Assembly (NCBI GenBank): GCA_002480565.1
Contig: DLCK01000035.1
Span: forward strand, 66,101 to 130,100
From: Phycisphaerales bacterium UBA7800
GTDB taxonomy: Bacteria; Planctomycetota; Phycisphaerae; Phycisphaerales; Phycisphaeraceae
Reading direction: 5' to 3'
Length of the DNA: 64,000 bases
Shown: piece by piece, positions 46,030 to 55,313 of the stretch
How positions within the stretch are numbered: the first letter of the stretch is position 1
Layout of the letters: every line of letters starts with the position of its first letter
Notes under the pieces: generated by a model
The model's input: the letters and a program-made list of their open reading frames with translations, nothing else
Told to the model about the DNA's origin: nothing
Database searches by the model: none
Position numbers and translations under genes: made by a program

Positions 46030-46929
46030 TCACACCAACCAACCCTCTCTACGCATTTGATCAAACAACACCGTGTTTAAATCATCCGCTGCATTGACAC
46101 ACAGGAACTTCCCCCCACGCTGTCGGGCAAGGGCTGCGATGGTGTTTTGGAAGTTACTCAAATATTCATGGTAAAGTCCAAGCAGATTGTCCTGCACCGT
46201 CACATCCAGCATGTCATTGTTTTCACAGTCCACCAATCGCAGGTCCGACGTGAGGTCCGGGTCCAACTCCCGTTCACCAAGCACCTGGCAGGCGAAGATT
46301 TCAAGGCCTGCATTATTGAGCGTGTTAAACGTCCGCTTTAAATCACCATACGTCAGGAAGTCCGACAGCAACACCACGACGCCTTTACCGCGATGGCGTT
46401 TGAGCATTGTGTCCACCGCATTGTCCGGCGGCTGATTGCCACCTTCATCGGACTCAATATTTTCGATGAACTTGAGCAATTTATGCAGACTGCCTCGTCC
46501 GGTCGATGGCCCAACCATCGGCAGATTATTCGTCGGCTGGTTGAACGTGTACACACTCACCGGCTCAGCAGCGAAGAGTCCGCAGGTGCTCATGGCAGCA
46601 GCGAGTTGTTGGGCGCGATGGAGCTTGCCATCGGTGAGCATGGAACTTGAGGCATCAACCAGAATGACGATCTGCATCTGCTCTTCATGGTGAAACAGCT
46701 TGATGTAGGGCTTGCGCAATCGAGAAAAAATATTCCAGTCGATAAAGCGCGTGTCATCGCCTTCCACATAGTCACGGTAATCGGCAAACTCCATGGACGA
46801 ACCGCCCTTGGCAGCAAGGTGTTCGCCGCGCATGCGATTGGTGTAACGTCCCGACGCATTGATGCGGAGCCGTTCAAGCCGATGCAGCAGGTCGTTGCCG
46901 AGTAGTTTTGTGACTTGTGCTTGTTCCAT
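46030..46929 (-). CDS. DUF58-family protein (MoxR-associated VWA-like)
   Basis: About 299 residues long, with DUF58 marks GEHLAAKGGSSMEFADYR, DDTRFIDWNIFSR and the VWA-like metal site VILVDASSSM. There is no signal peptide or membrane segment, so it is probably cytoplasmic. DUF58 proteins are almost always encoded with MoxR ATPases and are thought to be remodelling targets or adaptors. ATG 46929 is chosen over the upstream start at 46959. It lies 75 bases after the MoxR gene in the same operon. Confidence 0.92.
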   Translation of the reverse strand: MEQAQVTKLLGNDLLHRLERLRINASGRYTNRMRGEHLAAKGGSSMEFADYRDYVEGDDTRFIDWNIFSRLRKPYIKLFHHEEQMQIVILVDASSSMLTDGKLHRAQQLAAAMSTCGLFAAEPVSVYTFNQPTNNLPMVGPSTGRGSLHKLLKFIENIESDEGGNQPPDNAVDTMLKRHRGKGVVVLLSDFLTYGDLKRTFNTLNNAGLEIFACQVLGERELDPDLTSDLRLVDCENNDMLDVTVQDNLLGLYHEYLSNFQNTIAALARQRGGKFLCVNAADDLNTVLFDQMRREGWLV

Positions 46930-47004
46930 GAGTTTGATTCGTGTTCTATCTTTCGTCATTCCCGCAAGGTTGCCAATCCCTGCCTTGATGGTTGGCTTTG
47001 AGTA

Positions 47005-48015
47005 TTAAACGGTCTCAGGCACCTGCTCGGTCAACTGCTTGATGAGCTTGGCGGAGACGACGTTCTCGGCCTGCCCGTCATAGTTAAGTAGCGTGCGGTG
47101 TTGGAGAATTTCCTCTGCAAAATAACGGATATCCTCAAAGGCTACATGCGGGCGACCCTCGGATAACGCGCGGACACGTGCAGCGAGAATCAAGCCCTGG
47201 CCTGCACGAGGCGATGCACCCCAGCGGACATATTTCTTCACCGCATCCGTTGCAAACTCACTGTCAGGATGTGTCGCAAGCACCAGTCGGATGGCATAAT
47301 CCCGCATGGCATCAGCGACGACAACCTTGTTTAGCAGGTTCCGCATGGCCATGATTTTTTCACTGTTTAACACCTTGGGAACTTCGAGAGCTTGCTTGAG
47401 AATCGTGCGGGTGACGATGTCGTTTAACTCTTGCCTTGTTGGGAAGGGGACGGTGACTTTAAACAGGAAGCGGTCGAGTTGTGCTTCGGGTAGTGGATAC
47501 GTGCCTTCCTGTTCGATGGGGTTCTGCGTGGCTAAGACGAAGTAGGGTTCCTTCATTTTGTAGGTGTTGCCACCCACTGTCACCGAGTGTTCCTGCATGA
47601 CTTCGAGCATGGCTGCCTGAGTCTTGGGTGTTGCGCGGTTGATTTCGTCAGCAAGTAACAGCTGCGTAAAAACCGGGCCTTGACGGAACTCCAAGCGGTA
47701 GTTGCCTGACGAGCCGCCTGCATCATCACTGGTGAGAATGTTGGTGCCCACCACGTCGGCTGGCATCAGGTCGGGTGTGAACTGGATGCGGTTGTAGTTC
47801 AGATCCAACGCTGCGCCCAGTGTCTTGACCAGTTGGGTTTTGCCCAGTCCGGGGACACCTTCAAGCAGCACGTTACCGCCGCAGACCATCGCAGTGATGA
47901 CAGCTTCGACGACGCGGGTCTGGCCGACAATGACCTGTCCCACAGCGTCACGGACTTGTGTCAGTAACTGCTGAAAGACCTGGGTTTCCTGTTGCATGCG
48001 TTCAATGTCGCTCAT
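47005..48015 (-). CDS. MoxR-family AAA+ ATPase
   Basis: This 336-residue protein has Walker A LEGVPGLGKTQLV, Walker B LLLADEINRA, a TPKTQAAMLEVMQE stretch, sensor-1 LATQNPIEQEGTYPLPEAQLDRF and the C-terminal lid WGASPRAGQ. MoxR ATPases act as chaperones for VWA-domain partners, here the DUF58, BatA-like and large VWA proteins of the operon. GAGGATG lies before the ATG, 9 bases after the stop of the large VWA gene. Confidence 0.95.
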   Translation of the reverse strand: MSDIERMQQETQVFQQLLTQVRDAVGQVIVGQTRVVEAVITAMVCGGNVLLEGVPGLGKTQLVKTLGAALDLNYNRIQFTPDLMPADVVGTNILTSDDAGGSSGNYRLEFRQGPVFTQLLLADEINRATPKTQAAMLEVMQEHSVTVGGNTYKMKEPYFVLATQNPIEQEGTYPLPEAQLDRFLFKVTVPFPTRQELNDIVTRTILKQALEVPKVLNSEKIMAMRNLLNKVVVADAMRDYAIRLVLATHPDSEFATDAVKKYVRWGASPRAGQGLILAARVRALSEGRPHVAFEDIRYFAEEILQHRTLLNYDGQAENVVSAKLIKQLTEQVPETV

Positions 48016-48024
48016 GATTCATCC

Positions 48025-51000
48025 TCAACTGGGGTTATTCTCATCTTGTTCGCCACGCTGCTTTCGCTTGAGATTCAGCAGGCGACTGGTCGTCGAACTT
48101 TCATCCGACTCGGTTTGCTTGGGTTTATTCTCTGACGTGGTGGTCGGCTGATCATCGATTTTCGTCTGCGTAATGATTTCCATCTGCGACTCACGCCTTC
48201 CGCCCCCGCCCCCGGAAGCCCCGGAAGCCTTGCCTGGCGTGTTGCCGTTGGATAGTGCATTGGCAGCGTCGTCACCTTGTTGCATTTTCTCTTTGACGGA
48301 CTTGCGTTTTTTAAGCAGTGTGTCGAAGGTTTCCTGTTTGGGGGTGATGGTCTTATGCGGGCCAAAGAGGTCACGGAAGAATTGCATGTCCACCTGCACT
48401 CGTCGGATGGCGACATCCAAAGGCAGCAGGCAACACAACGCAAAGAGCAGCCAGTCAAATGACGGCTTGGAAGTGAAGCGTTCTTTGCGATCCTTGGGGA
48501 AGATGTCCGCAGCAGTGTTGTCCGTGGTCAGCAGGTTCCCGCCGGTCTTCTCGACGATTTTTTTAATCGTCATCGGGCTTGAACCAAACCGCAGGTACTC
48601 TTGAGAGTAGGGGACGACAAAGCCTGCGTGCATGCGATTGTTCTTGTTATCACCTGATGCGGTGGCGATGACTTGATAGCGACCTTCCCCCCAGAGATCG
48701 AACCGAGCTTCGTATCGTTTGGGAGCGATTTGTTCCAGTGCGACAGTTCGACTTTGACCATCCGGGCCGATGACCTGGGCGCTGATGTTGTACAGCGGGG
48801 AGTCAATTTCAAAATCTTCAGCGGTGATGATGCCGGTGTTCCCACTGGTGAATGCCTGCATGTGCATGTTGTTGGAGGTGCTCACCCGGGCGACGTCTTT
48901 GACGAGTTGGCTGACGAAGGCCTGGTAATGTGTCCAACCCATCCAGTTGGCTGCCCAGTTGGGTGAGAGGTCGGAGGTGAATGCGGCGGTCTTGCCGATG
49001 CCGTATCGCCATGTCGCCAGCACCGGATCGGGCTCGCGTTGTTCAGGGCCTTCAAGGATCGTGGTACTGCGTGGCTTGGGCGTGGTCAGGACATAACCCT
49101 TAAGGTCGGGCATGCCATCAATACCTTTTAGGATCGGCGAAGGGAAGTCGATGATCGGCGAGAAGACTTTGTTCTGGATCATACTCCGGCGAAGGGTCTT
49201 GGCTTCCTTGATGAAAATTGAGGGCAGGATATTGGGGTCCTGTGGGAAGTAGTAGCGTCCGCCGGTGACATTGGCGATGGCCTGCATGGTTTGAGTCTGC
49301 GTGCCATGCGGGAAGACCGCCACGGTACTGACGGTGATTTTATTGTTGACGAACTCTTGCAATAGGGCAGGCGGCGGCGGTTGTGGATCACCGTCGGAGA
49401 TGATGATCATGTGCCTCTCTGCTGCGTCATTTTGCTTAAAGCCGTTAAGTGCCAATCGCATGGAAGTCGCAAAGGAAGGCATGTCGCCGATCTGAGCGCT
49501 GTTGATCTTCATCGCCAGTTGGTTGTACTGACTTGCAGGTGTAAATGGGAAAAGCCATTCGTCACCACCTTGCCAATCAAAGACCAGAACGCCCACATCA
49601 TCCTGCGATCCTAGAACCTGAATCGCCTGCTTGGTGATGCGTTTTGCCCATGTGTTACCTTGTGGGAATTCACAGGTATGCAATGTAATGGCCAACGCAC
49701 TCTTGGGCAGGATTTTTTTATTCTGCACATCCATCGTCACCGGCAGGATTTCTTCCACCAGCGTATGGTGATACCCACCAGGGCCAAAGCTTTGATCGCC
49801 GCCAACCATCAAAAAGCCCGATCCCTGATGAAAGACGGCATCACGCATCGCCTGCATCTGTGGCAGGGACAATTGATCCGCAGGCACATTGGCCAACACA
49901 ATGCAGTCATAGGGCAATAATGCCAACGGGTTGTCAGGTAACTCATAGGCCGACATCACCCGCACCTGACGCTGAGCCAGCTGTAATGCTTCACGCATCG
50001 CCTGCCAGTCTCGCCGATCACCTTCCAGGTCGGTGACCATCAGCACGGAGCCCTTGCCTTGTAAAAACAGGTAGCTGATCGCGCGGTTGTTGCGAGCATG
50101 TTGATCATCTTCCTTGGCGGTTTCGATGATCGCTTCGTACTCGTAGTATCCATCTTCACGCAGTGTGATAGGCAGGGTGTATCGGTTTTTGCCAGCTTGG
50201 AAATTGACTTGATCTTCATAGATCACGTTGCCGTTTTCCTTGAGAACCAGTTTGCCTTTACCCGGTGATAATGAGGAGACGATTGCTGCTGCTTCATAGG
50301 TCTCACCGCTGCGGACAAAGCGAGGCAAATCCAATCGCTCGACCCAGACTTCCTTGTCATGGTCATAGCTGATGGGCAATACATCCACCGGAATTTTCCG
50401 GGCAGCCAACTCATCAAGGACGCGGTCGAGATTGCCTTCAGTCTCCGTACCATCGGTGACCAGAACGATGCGTCCGAGCTTGTTGTCGGGGATCAGTGCA
50501 GAGGAAAGACTCAGGGATGATGCGATGTTCGTGCCATCGTTATTGACCTGCACATTGATGGCTTCAAATGGGAAGCTCTGCATGGGAGGCAGTTCCACCG
50601 CAGCGTCTCGGCCAAAGAACACCAGGCCGACATTGTCTTTTTGCGGCTTGGTATTGGCGGTCTGCACAGCAAAGGTGATCGCTTCCTTTTGCATGTTCGG
50701 GGAGACCGATGCGGAGGTGTCCACCGCAAAGATGACCGACATGGACTTGTCACTGCGGACACTTCGCGGCTGAGCCAGTGCAGCGATGATGATGCACAGT
50801 AATAGCCAGCGAAGTCCGTAGACCCACTTGGCCCGCGCGCCGGAAACGCCTGCATGACCTGCTGCAATCATCCACCAGACCCACGGGTAAAACAGTGTCA
50901 GCCAAAAGGCGTTGGGCCGTGTGAAGATCAGTTTGTTGGTGATATCAAGTGCAAAGCAGATGCTCAAAAACAGCAGCATACTGGCGATAGGAAACCACCA

Positions 51001-51066
51001 TGCAGCACGCGACACCGGCTTGCGCGGTGGCGGGAAGATGCGTTGGATGATGTCCCGGATACTCAA
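48025..51066 (-). CDS. Large VWA membrane protein with glutamine-amidotransferase-like region
   Basis: This 1,013-residue protein has three hydrophobic segments near the N-terminus (~22-42, 50-70, 82-96) and a first VWA domain (~105-230) with FAVDTSASVS. Two further regions follow: a beta-rich one and an amidotransferase-like one (SVLMVTDLEGD, MVGGDQSFGPGGYH). A second VWA-like stretch has HMIIISDGDPQPP, and a C-terminal helix lies near 900-915. The cytoplasmic tail is rich in Gly, Lys and Glu. It is a typical partner in planctomycete MoxR/DUF58 operons. Its start overlaps the ABC-NHL stop by four bases (ATGA type). Confidence 0.9.
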   Translation of the reverse strand: MSIRDIIQRIFPPPRKPVSRAAWWFPIASMLLFLSICFALDITNKLIFTRPNAFWLTLFYPWVWWMIAAGHAGVSGARAKWVYGLRWLLLCIIIAALAQPRSVRSDKSMSVIFAVDTSASVSPNMQKEAITFAVQTANTKPQKDNVGLVFFGRDAAVELPPMQSFPFEAINVQVNNDGTNIASSLSLSSALIPDNKLGRIVLVTDGTETEGNLDRVLDELAARKIPVDVLPISYDHDKEVWVERLDLPRFVRSGETYEAAAIVSSLSPGKGKLVLKENGNVIYEDQVNFQAGKNRYTLPITLREDGYYEYEAIIETAKEDDQHARNNRAISYLFLQGKGSVLMVTDLEGDRRDWQAMREALQLAQRQVRVMSAYELPDNPLALLPYDCIVLANVPADQLSLPQMQAMRDAVFHQGSGFLMVGGDQSFGPGGYHHTLVEEILPVTMDVQNKKILPKSALAITLHTCEFPQGNTWAKRITKQAIQVLGSQDDVGVLVFDWQGGDEWLFPFTPASQYNQLAMKINSAQIGDMPSFATSMRLALNGFKQNDAAERHMIIISDGDPQPPPPALLQEFVNNKITVSTVAVFPHGTQTQTMQAIANVTGGRYYFPQDPNILPSIFIKEAKTLRRSMIQNKVFSPIIDFPSPILKGIDGMPDLKGYVLTTPKPRSTTILEGPEQREPDPVLATWRYGIGKTAAFTSDLSPNWAANWMGWTHYQAFVSQLVKDVARVSTSNNMHMQAFTSGNTGIITAEDFEIDSPLYNISAQVIGPDGQSRTVALEQIAPKRYEARFDLWGEGRYQVIATASGDNKNNRMHAGFVVPYSQEYLRFGSSPMTIKKIVEKTGGNLLTTDNTAADIFPKDRKERFTSKPSFDWLLFALCCLLPLDVAIRRVQVDMQFFRDLFGPHKTITPKQETFDTLLKKRKSVKEKMQQGDDAANALSNGNTPGKASGASGGGGGRRESQMEIITQTKIDDQPTTTSENKPKQTESDESSTTSRLLNLKRKQRGEQDENNPS

Positions 51067-52865
51067 AGCTCAAGCTCCACGATGCGGCGGTTGCCCGTGT
51101 CCATGATGCGCAATTGATGCTCGGGCGTCACCGTTAAAGACCAGGGCGTCATGAATTGATCATTACCTCGGCCGGTATGCCCGAATGTCGCTACGATTTT
51201 ACCCGACAAATCCATCTCTGTGACGCGACCTGCGCCATATTCAGCAATATAAAAATGTTCACGATCATCAATGGTCAGATCGTAAGGCAGATCAAGGTGA
51301 TTTTCGCCAAGGGTGTCGATGTGCTTGCCGGTTTGGGTGTCAAAGACAAGGATGCGATTGTTGATTGCATCAGCGACGTAGAGTTTGCCTTTGTGATACA
51401 GACTGCCGCTGGCACGTTGGAATTCGCCAGTGTCGGTGCCTGCCTTGCCGAAGGTCATCACATGTTGCATCTCCGCGGTGAATTTTTGGACGCGGTCATT
51501 GCCACCATATTCCACGACGTAGATGAATCCGTCTTCGTCTTGCACCAGTGAGACGGGGTAAATGAATTGCCCCGACGCTTCGCCGCGTTGGCCGAACATT
51601 TTGGTGATCTTTCCCTGAGTATCGAAAAAGACAATGCGATGGTAATGGGTGTCGGCTACGGCGATGTGTCCGTCCTGCATCAGACAGGTGCCTTCGGGAT
51701 TGCCGTTTTCATTGGTTGGTAATCGCCAGATGTCGGTGACTTTGCCATGACTGTCGTAAAGCAATACCCGCCCGGCCGTGTCGAGTACGATCATCCGCCC
51801 GTCGGGAAGCATCCGCGCCGATCGCGGGGCGGGGACGCTGATGTCATCCAAAGGAATCGACCAGACGTTGGACTGTTTGACGGTGATTTGTTCGCCATTG
51901 CCTGATGGTTTACATCCGCTGATGAGGATCATTGAAACCAGCAGCAGCAATGTGATCACGTTCAGACGTATTCGGTCGGACACTTTGAGTAGTGGTATAG
52001 GCAGATGCCAAATGTCTTTGGTTGTCTCATTACCAGCGGACACTGTGGAGCATTGGATACTGCCATGAAACTGTGTGCGTTGAATGGACAGATTGCTTTG
52101 GTTGTCAGGGAGAATATGCAATGACTGGGGCCGTACGCAATGTGGTTTTTCGTTGCTGTGTTGGAGATAGATGGCTTGATCCTCAGTGGTGAACCAGTTG
52201 GCGGGGCCGAGCAGGTCTGCGATCTGTTGTGTGCGTGGTTGGTGATAAACCTGCTGGGTTTGGCCTTGCTGGAGGACTTGCCCATCACCCATGCAGATGA
52301 CCTGCTTGGCATAGGCTAAGACGCGCGATGGATCATGGGTGGCAAAGATCAGTGATTGGTTGTTACTGCTAATCGCATCGGTGATGTGTTGCCAATACCG
52401 CATCGCATCTTGATGTGCGACATGAGCCAGGGGTTCGTCCATCACCAGTATTGCAGCATTGCTCACCATCGCTCGCGCAACGGATAGCCGGTTTTGCTGA
52501 CCCCGCGAAAGTGATGGCGGTTTTTTATCTGCATGCTCGGTGAGTTCCATGATGCTCAGCCAATGCTCAGACTGCGTTTTATCAGACAAAGCAGAAAGGT
52601 GTTGACGGACTGTTAAATGAGGCCAAAGTCCATCATCCTGGGGCACCCAGTAGACGGGTAATTGTGTGTCAGGTCGGTCGGCATGGTTAAAACGCAATTG
52701 GCCAGAGGATGGTTTTTCAAACTCCACGAGCAGGTTTAACAGAGAGCTTTTTCCCGCACCTGAGATGCCGACCACTGCGGTGATGCCAGGTGTGAATGAC
52801 AGCGTGATGTCCAAGAGGCGTCCGGGCATGTTGATTTGTTCAAGTTGCCAAAGGGGTTCACTCAT
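51063..52865 (-). CDS. In-frame fusion: iron-type ABC ATPase + membrane signal + NHL beta-propeller
   Basis: This 600-residue protein joins two proteins. Residues 1-~225 are an ABC ATPase: Walker A GISGAGKS (33-40), Gln76, signature LSRGQQ (119-124), Walker B ILVMDEP, His177. Residues ~225-300 are TOBE-like. Residues 301-317 are hydrophobic and end in LISGC, a lipobox (Cys318). Residues ~335-600 are NHL repeats (RMLPDGRMIVLD, FIYVVEYGGNDRVQKF, LYVADAINNRILVFD, FYIAEYGAGRV). A GTG at 51983 could start a free lipoprotein (MSDRIRLNVITLLLLV) but lacks a ribosome site. It overlaps the permease gene by 8 bases. It powers the adjacent transporter; the propeller would face outward. Confidence 0.88.
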   Translation of the reverse strand: MSEPLWQLEQINMPGRLLDITLSFTPGITAVVGISGAGKSSLLNLLVEFEKPSSGQLRFNHADRPDTQLPVYWVPQDDGLWPHLTVRQHLSALSDKTQSEHWLSIMELTEHADKKPPSLSRGQQNRLSVARAMVSNAAILVMDEPLAHVAHQDAMRYWQHITDAISSNNQSLIFATHDPSRVLAYAKQVICMGDGQVLQQGQTQQVYHQPRTQQIADLLGPANWFTTEDQAIYLQHSNEKPHCVRPQSLHILPDNQSNLSIQRTQFHGSIQCSTVSAGNETTKDIWHLPIPLLKVSDRIRLNVITLLLLVSMILISGCKPSGNGEQITVKQSNVWSIPLDDISVPAPRSARMLPDGRMIVLDTAGRVLLYDSHGKVTDIWRLPTNENGNPEGTCLMQDGHIAVADTHYHRIVFFDTQGKITKMFGQRGEASGQFIYPVSLVQDEDGFIYVVEYGGNDRVQKFTAEMQHVMTFGKAGTDTGEFQRASGSLYHKGKLYVADAINNRILVFDTQTGKHIDTLGENHLDLPYDLTIDDREHFYIAEYGAGRVTEMDLSGKIVATFGHTGRGNDQFMTPWSLTVTPEHQLRIMDTGNRRIVELEL

Positions 52866-54240
52866 AGTCGGGCAGTTTTCTTCCTCGGAGGATCAGCAGT
52901 AGCAGGCCAAGGAGCATTGGCGGGAGCATGTAGGTCATCACGACCATCGCGCTGAGCGTTTCGTACTTGCCATAGTGCATCAGATTGTACAGTCGAACGA
53001 CGGCGCCCTGCATGCCTGCTGGTGAGAGTAATGCTGATGCAGGCAGGTCATGGTAGGTGATGTACAGGAGGATGCCGATGAGCAGGCAGATGCCTCGGAC
53101 TTGTTGCTGCCATCGCAGGTGTTTGGCAAGGCGTTGGTGCTGTTTATCAAGGGACAAACGCGTGAGCCATGTCATATGTGTCGAACTGCTTTGCTCTTTG
53201 AGGACCGGCCCCAGCAGCAGACCTGCCGGTAACGCGATGAGTGTCAGTGCAAGGACAATCGGCAGCGGTGTGTCGTAGAGTCCATTAAACAGCTTGGTTT
53301 GAAATAGAGACATGATCACTAAACCGACGACCAAGGAACCTGCCAAGCCTGGTAGACACAATGCCCATATCGTCCATCGTGGTAATCGACGACACAAAAG
53401 CATGAGCATCCAAATCAGACTTGTTGCAAGGATGGCGAACATGGCCGTGTAACCAATTTCCAGCCAAATCTGTTGCTGCACAATCACGGTCGGCATCGCA
53501 CCAATCGCCGGTTTAAGCACCCACCACCACGGGATGATCAGACAGATCAGCATACTCAACAGCCACCATGCGATGAGTCCGGCGGATCGCAGGTGCAGGT
53601 GTTGTATGTTGGGGGTGATGGTCAAATGCTGACGTTCATCACGACGGGGGATGGCGATCAAGACCACGAGCAGTAATAGCACACTGACGGACAACGGCAG
53701 CAGTAACCAGACAAGGGTTGAACGCAAAGGCGCCCCACCGACTTGAGCATCAAAAAGCCAGATCGTCCAATGCGTGCAGCCCATGCGCGATGTGATTTCA
53801 AACTCGGTAAAGCAGAGGACAAACACCATTGCACTTGCCATCGCCAACAGGCGTCCGGGGCCGTGTGTCAGATAACATCGCCATCGCGGCAGGCGTCCGA
53901 GTTTCAAATTGTGTAACGCAGTAGGCGACAGGGGGGCTGCCGGTGCCATATGCAATAGCAATAACGTGACCGGGAAAAACCGCATCATCAGCAATAGTGA
54001 ATAAAGCAGGTCATTAAGCAGCGGATGTCGGATCAACGACAGGGCAACATTGGAATAAGCATAGCCCATCACCAACGGGGGCATGAAAATCGGTAAGAGC
54101 AGTAACCACCACACCCGTCGGATCAGACCTTGCTTGCTGAGCGTTGGCAACACAGAGACAGCCAGGAGCGTACACATCAAGCAGACTCCAAGACTGCGTA
54201 TCAGTGTAAGTGTCACTGCCCAGAACAAAGCCTGACTCAT
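52858..54240 (-). CDS. ABC transporter permease, fused two-domain iron/thiamine type
   Basis: About 460 residues long, with some 11-12 transmembrane helices arranged as two ABC permease halves, as in FbpB/ThiP-type permeases. Examples are LFWAVTLTLIRSLGVCLMCTLL, LLPIFMPPLVMGYA, FFPVTLLLLHMAP and GLAGSLVVGLVIMSL. Permease-coupling regions are only weakly visible. ATG 54240 overlaps the binding-protein stop as TAATG; the longer frame to 54327 is rejected. It should form the channel for the solute captured by the upstream binding protein and be driven by the ABC-NHL fusion. Confidence 0.9.
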   Translation of the reverse strand: MSQALFWAVTLTLIRSLGVCLMCTLLAVSVLPTLSKQGLIRRVWWLLLLPIFMPPLVMGYAYSNVALSLIRHPLLNDLLYSLLLMMRFFPVTLLLLHMAPAAPLSPTALHNLKLGRLPRWRCYLTHGPGRLLAMASAMVFVLCFTEFEITSRMGCTHWTIWLFDAQVGGAPLRSTLVWLLLPLSVSVLLLLVVLIAIPRRDERQHLTITPNIQHLHLRSAGLIAWWLLSMLICLIIPWWWVLKPAIGAMPTVIVQQQIWLEIGYTAMFAILATSLIWMLMLLCRRLPRWTIWALCLPGLAGSLVVGLVIMSLFQTKLFNGLYDTPLPIVLALTLIALPAGLLLGPVLKEQSSSTHMTWLTRLSLDKQHQRLAKHLRWQQQVRGICLLIGILLYITYHDLPASALLSPAGMQGAVVRLYNLMHYGKYETLSAMVVMTYMLPPMLLGLLLLILRGRKLPDYE

Positions 54241-55313
54241 TACTGAAGGTACTCCGACTTGAGCCAGTCTAAAGCAGGTTGGCGAGCTTCCTGGAGTTCC
54301 ATGAGCGGAAAGCCGTCCTCTGCCCATGTCTTGAGTTGTTTGACGTTGTCGGAAAGTTTGGACTCATCGACAGGGCCAAGTGGAATCTGACGAGCAGAGG
54401 ATTGGCTGAGTTGGAGTTCGATTTTTTCACTGACGATGTAGTCAATAAACTGTTTGGCTGTGTCAGGATTCGGACAGTTGCGAATCATCATAACGGTGTT
54501 GGGGATGCAGATGGTCTGGTCGATGTCGTCCAGGCGATAGGGGAGCATTTCGACGGGTTGTCCGGCATCTTTGGCGACAAAAAAGTCATCAGTGTCGGTC
54601 CATCCCAGAGTGCAGTTACCTTGAGCGACGAGGTTTTTGGTTTGCCCGTTGGATTGGGCGAAGATGAGTTGGCGGTCAATGATGTCTTTATGCCATTTTT
54701 TAAGGGCGTCTTCGCCCATGGTTTGCCAGAGAACGGTGTAGTGTGTGCGTGTCGTGCCATAGAGAGGTTTGGCAAAAGCAACGCGGTCCAGGATTGGTTT
54801 TTCCATCATCACGTCAATGGCCTGGGGGGTCGGGGTGATGAGATTGGTATTGATGATCCAGACGCGCATTCTTGCAGCAAAGCCAACCCATTGGCCTTGG
54901 GGGTCTTTGTAGATAGAGGGGATTCGGTTGTAACCTTTGCCGATGTAGGGTTGGAGAATTCCTTTGGATTGCAGGTCCAAGGTGCCGAGGATTTCATTGT
55001 TCCAGAAGACATCGCATCGCGGGTTGTCTTTTTCGTTGGCGAGTCTTTCGGTGAGTCCCAGGGACTTGGTTGCTTCGGTATCGTAGACGGGATAGACCTT
55101 GATACCGGTGTCTTTTTCGAACTGTTTGAGAATCGGTTCGGAGAACACCTGGTCGTGAGCACAGTAGACAATTAACTGTTTTTGCTCAACGGTTGGCTTG
55201 TTGTTGATCACGTACAGCAGTCCGCCGAGTACTAAGAGTCCGGCGATGACGATGATAAACGTGATGATGTTGGAGTGAGATTTACTGGGGGTTTGGAGTC
55301 CGTGCTGATTCAT
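54240..55313 (-). CDS. ABC transporter substrate-binding protein, iron-type (family 1)
   Basis: This 357-residue protein has an N-terminal transmembrane anchor (~15-37, IITFIIVIAGLLVLGGLLYV) and a periplasmic-binding-protein fold. QLIVYCAHDQVFSEPILKQFEKDTGIKV is typical of FbpA/FutA-like Fe(III) binding proteins, followed by CDVFWNNEI, GFAARMRVWIINTNL and GWTDTDDFFVA. Iron is the best guess but related proteins bind thiamine, phosphonates or polyamines. It overlaps the upstream coiled-coil gene by 32 bases and the permease gene by one base. Confidence 0.88.
   Translation of the reverse strand: MNQHGLQTPSKSHSNIITFIIVIAGLLVLGGLLYVINNKPTVEQKQLIVYCAHDQVFSEPILKQFEKDTGIKVYPVYDTEATKSLGLTERLANEKDNPRCDVFWNNEILGTLDLQSKGILQPYIGKGYNRIPSIYKDPQGQWVGFAARMRVWIINTNLITPTPQAIDVMMEKPILDRVAFAKPLYGTTRTHYTVLWQTMGEDALKKWHKDIIDRQLIFAQSNGQTKNLVAQGNCTLGWTDTDDFFVAKDAGQPVEMLPYRLDDIDQTICIPNTVMMIRNCPNPDTAKQFIDYIVSEKIELQLSQSSARQIPLGPVDESKLSDNVKQLKTWAEDGFPLMELQEARQPALDWLKSEYLQ

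Noticed and set aside
45888..46064. N-terminal extension of the BatA-like protein
   Set aside because: The extra residues (for example FKFRISNFEL) are translated intergenic repeat; ATG 45887 gives the normal family start.
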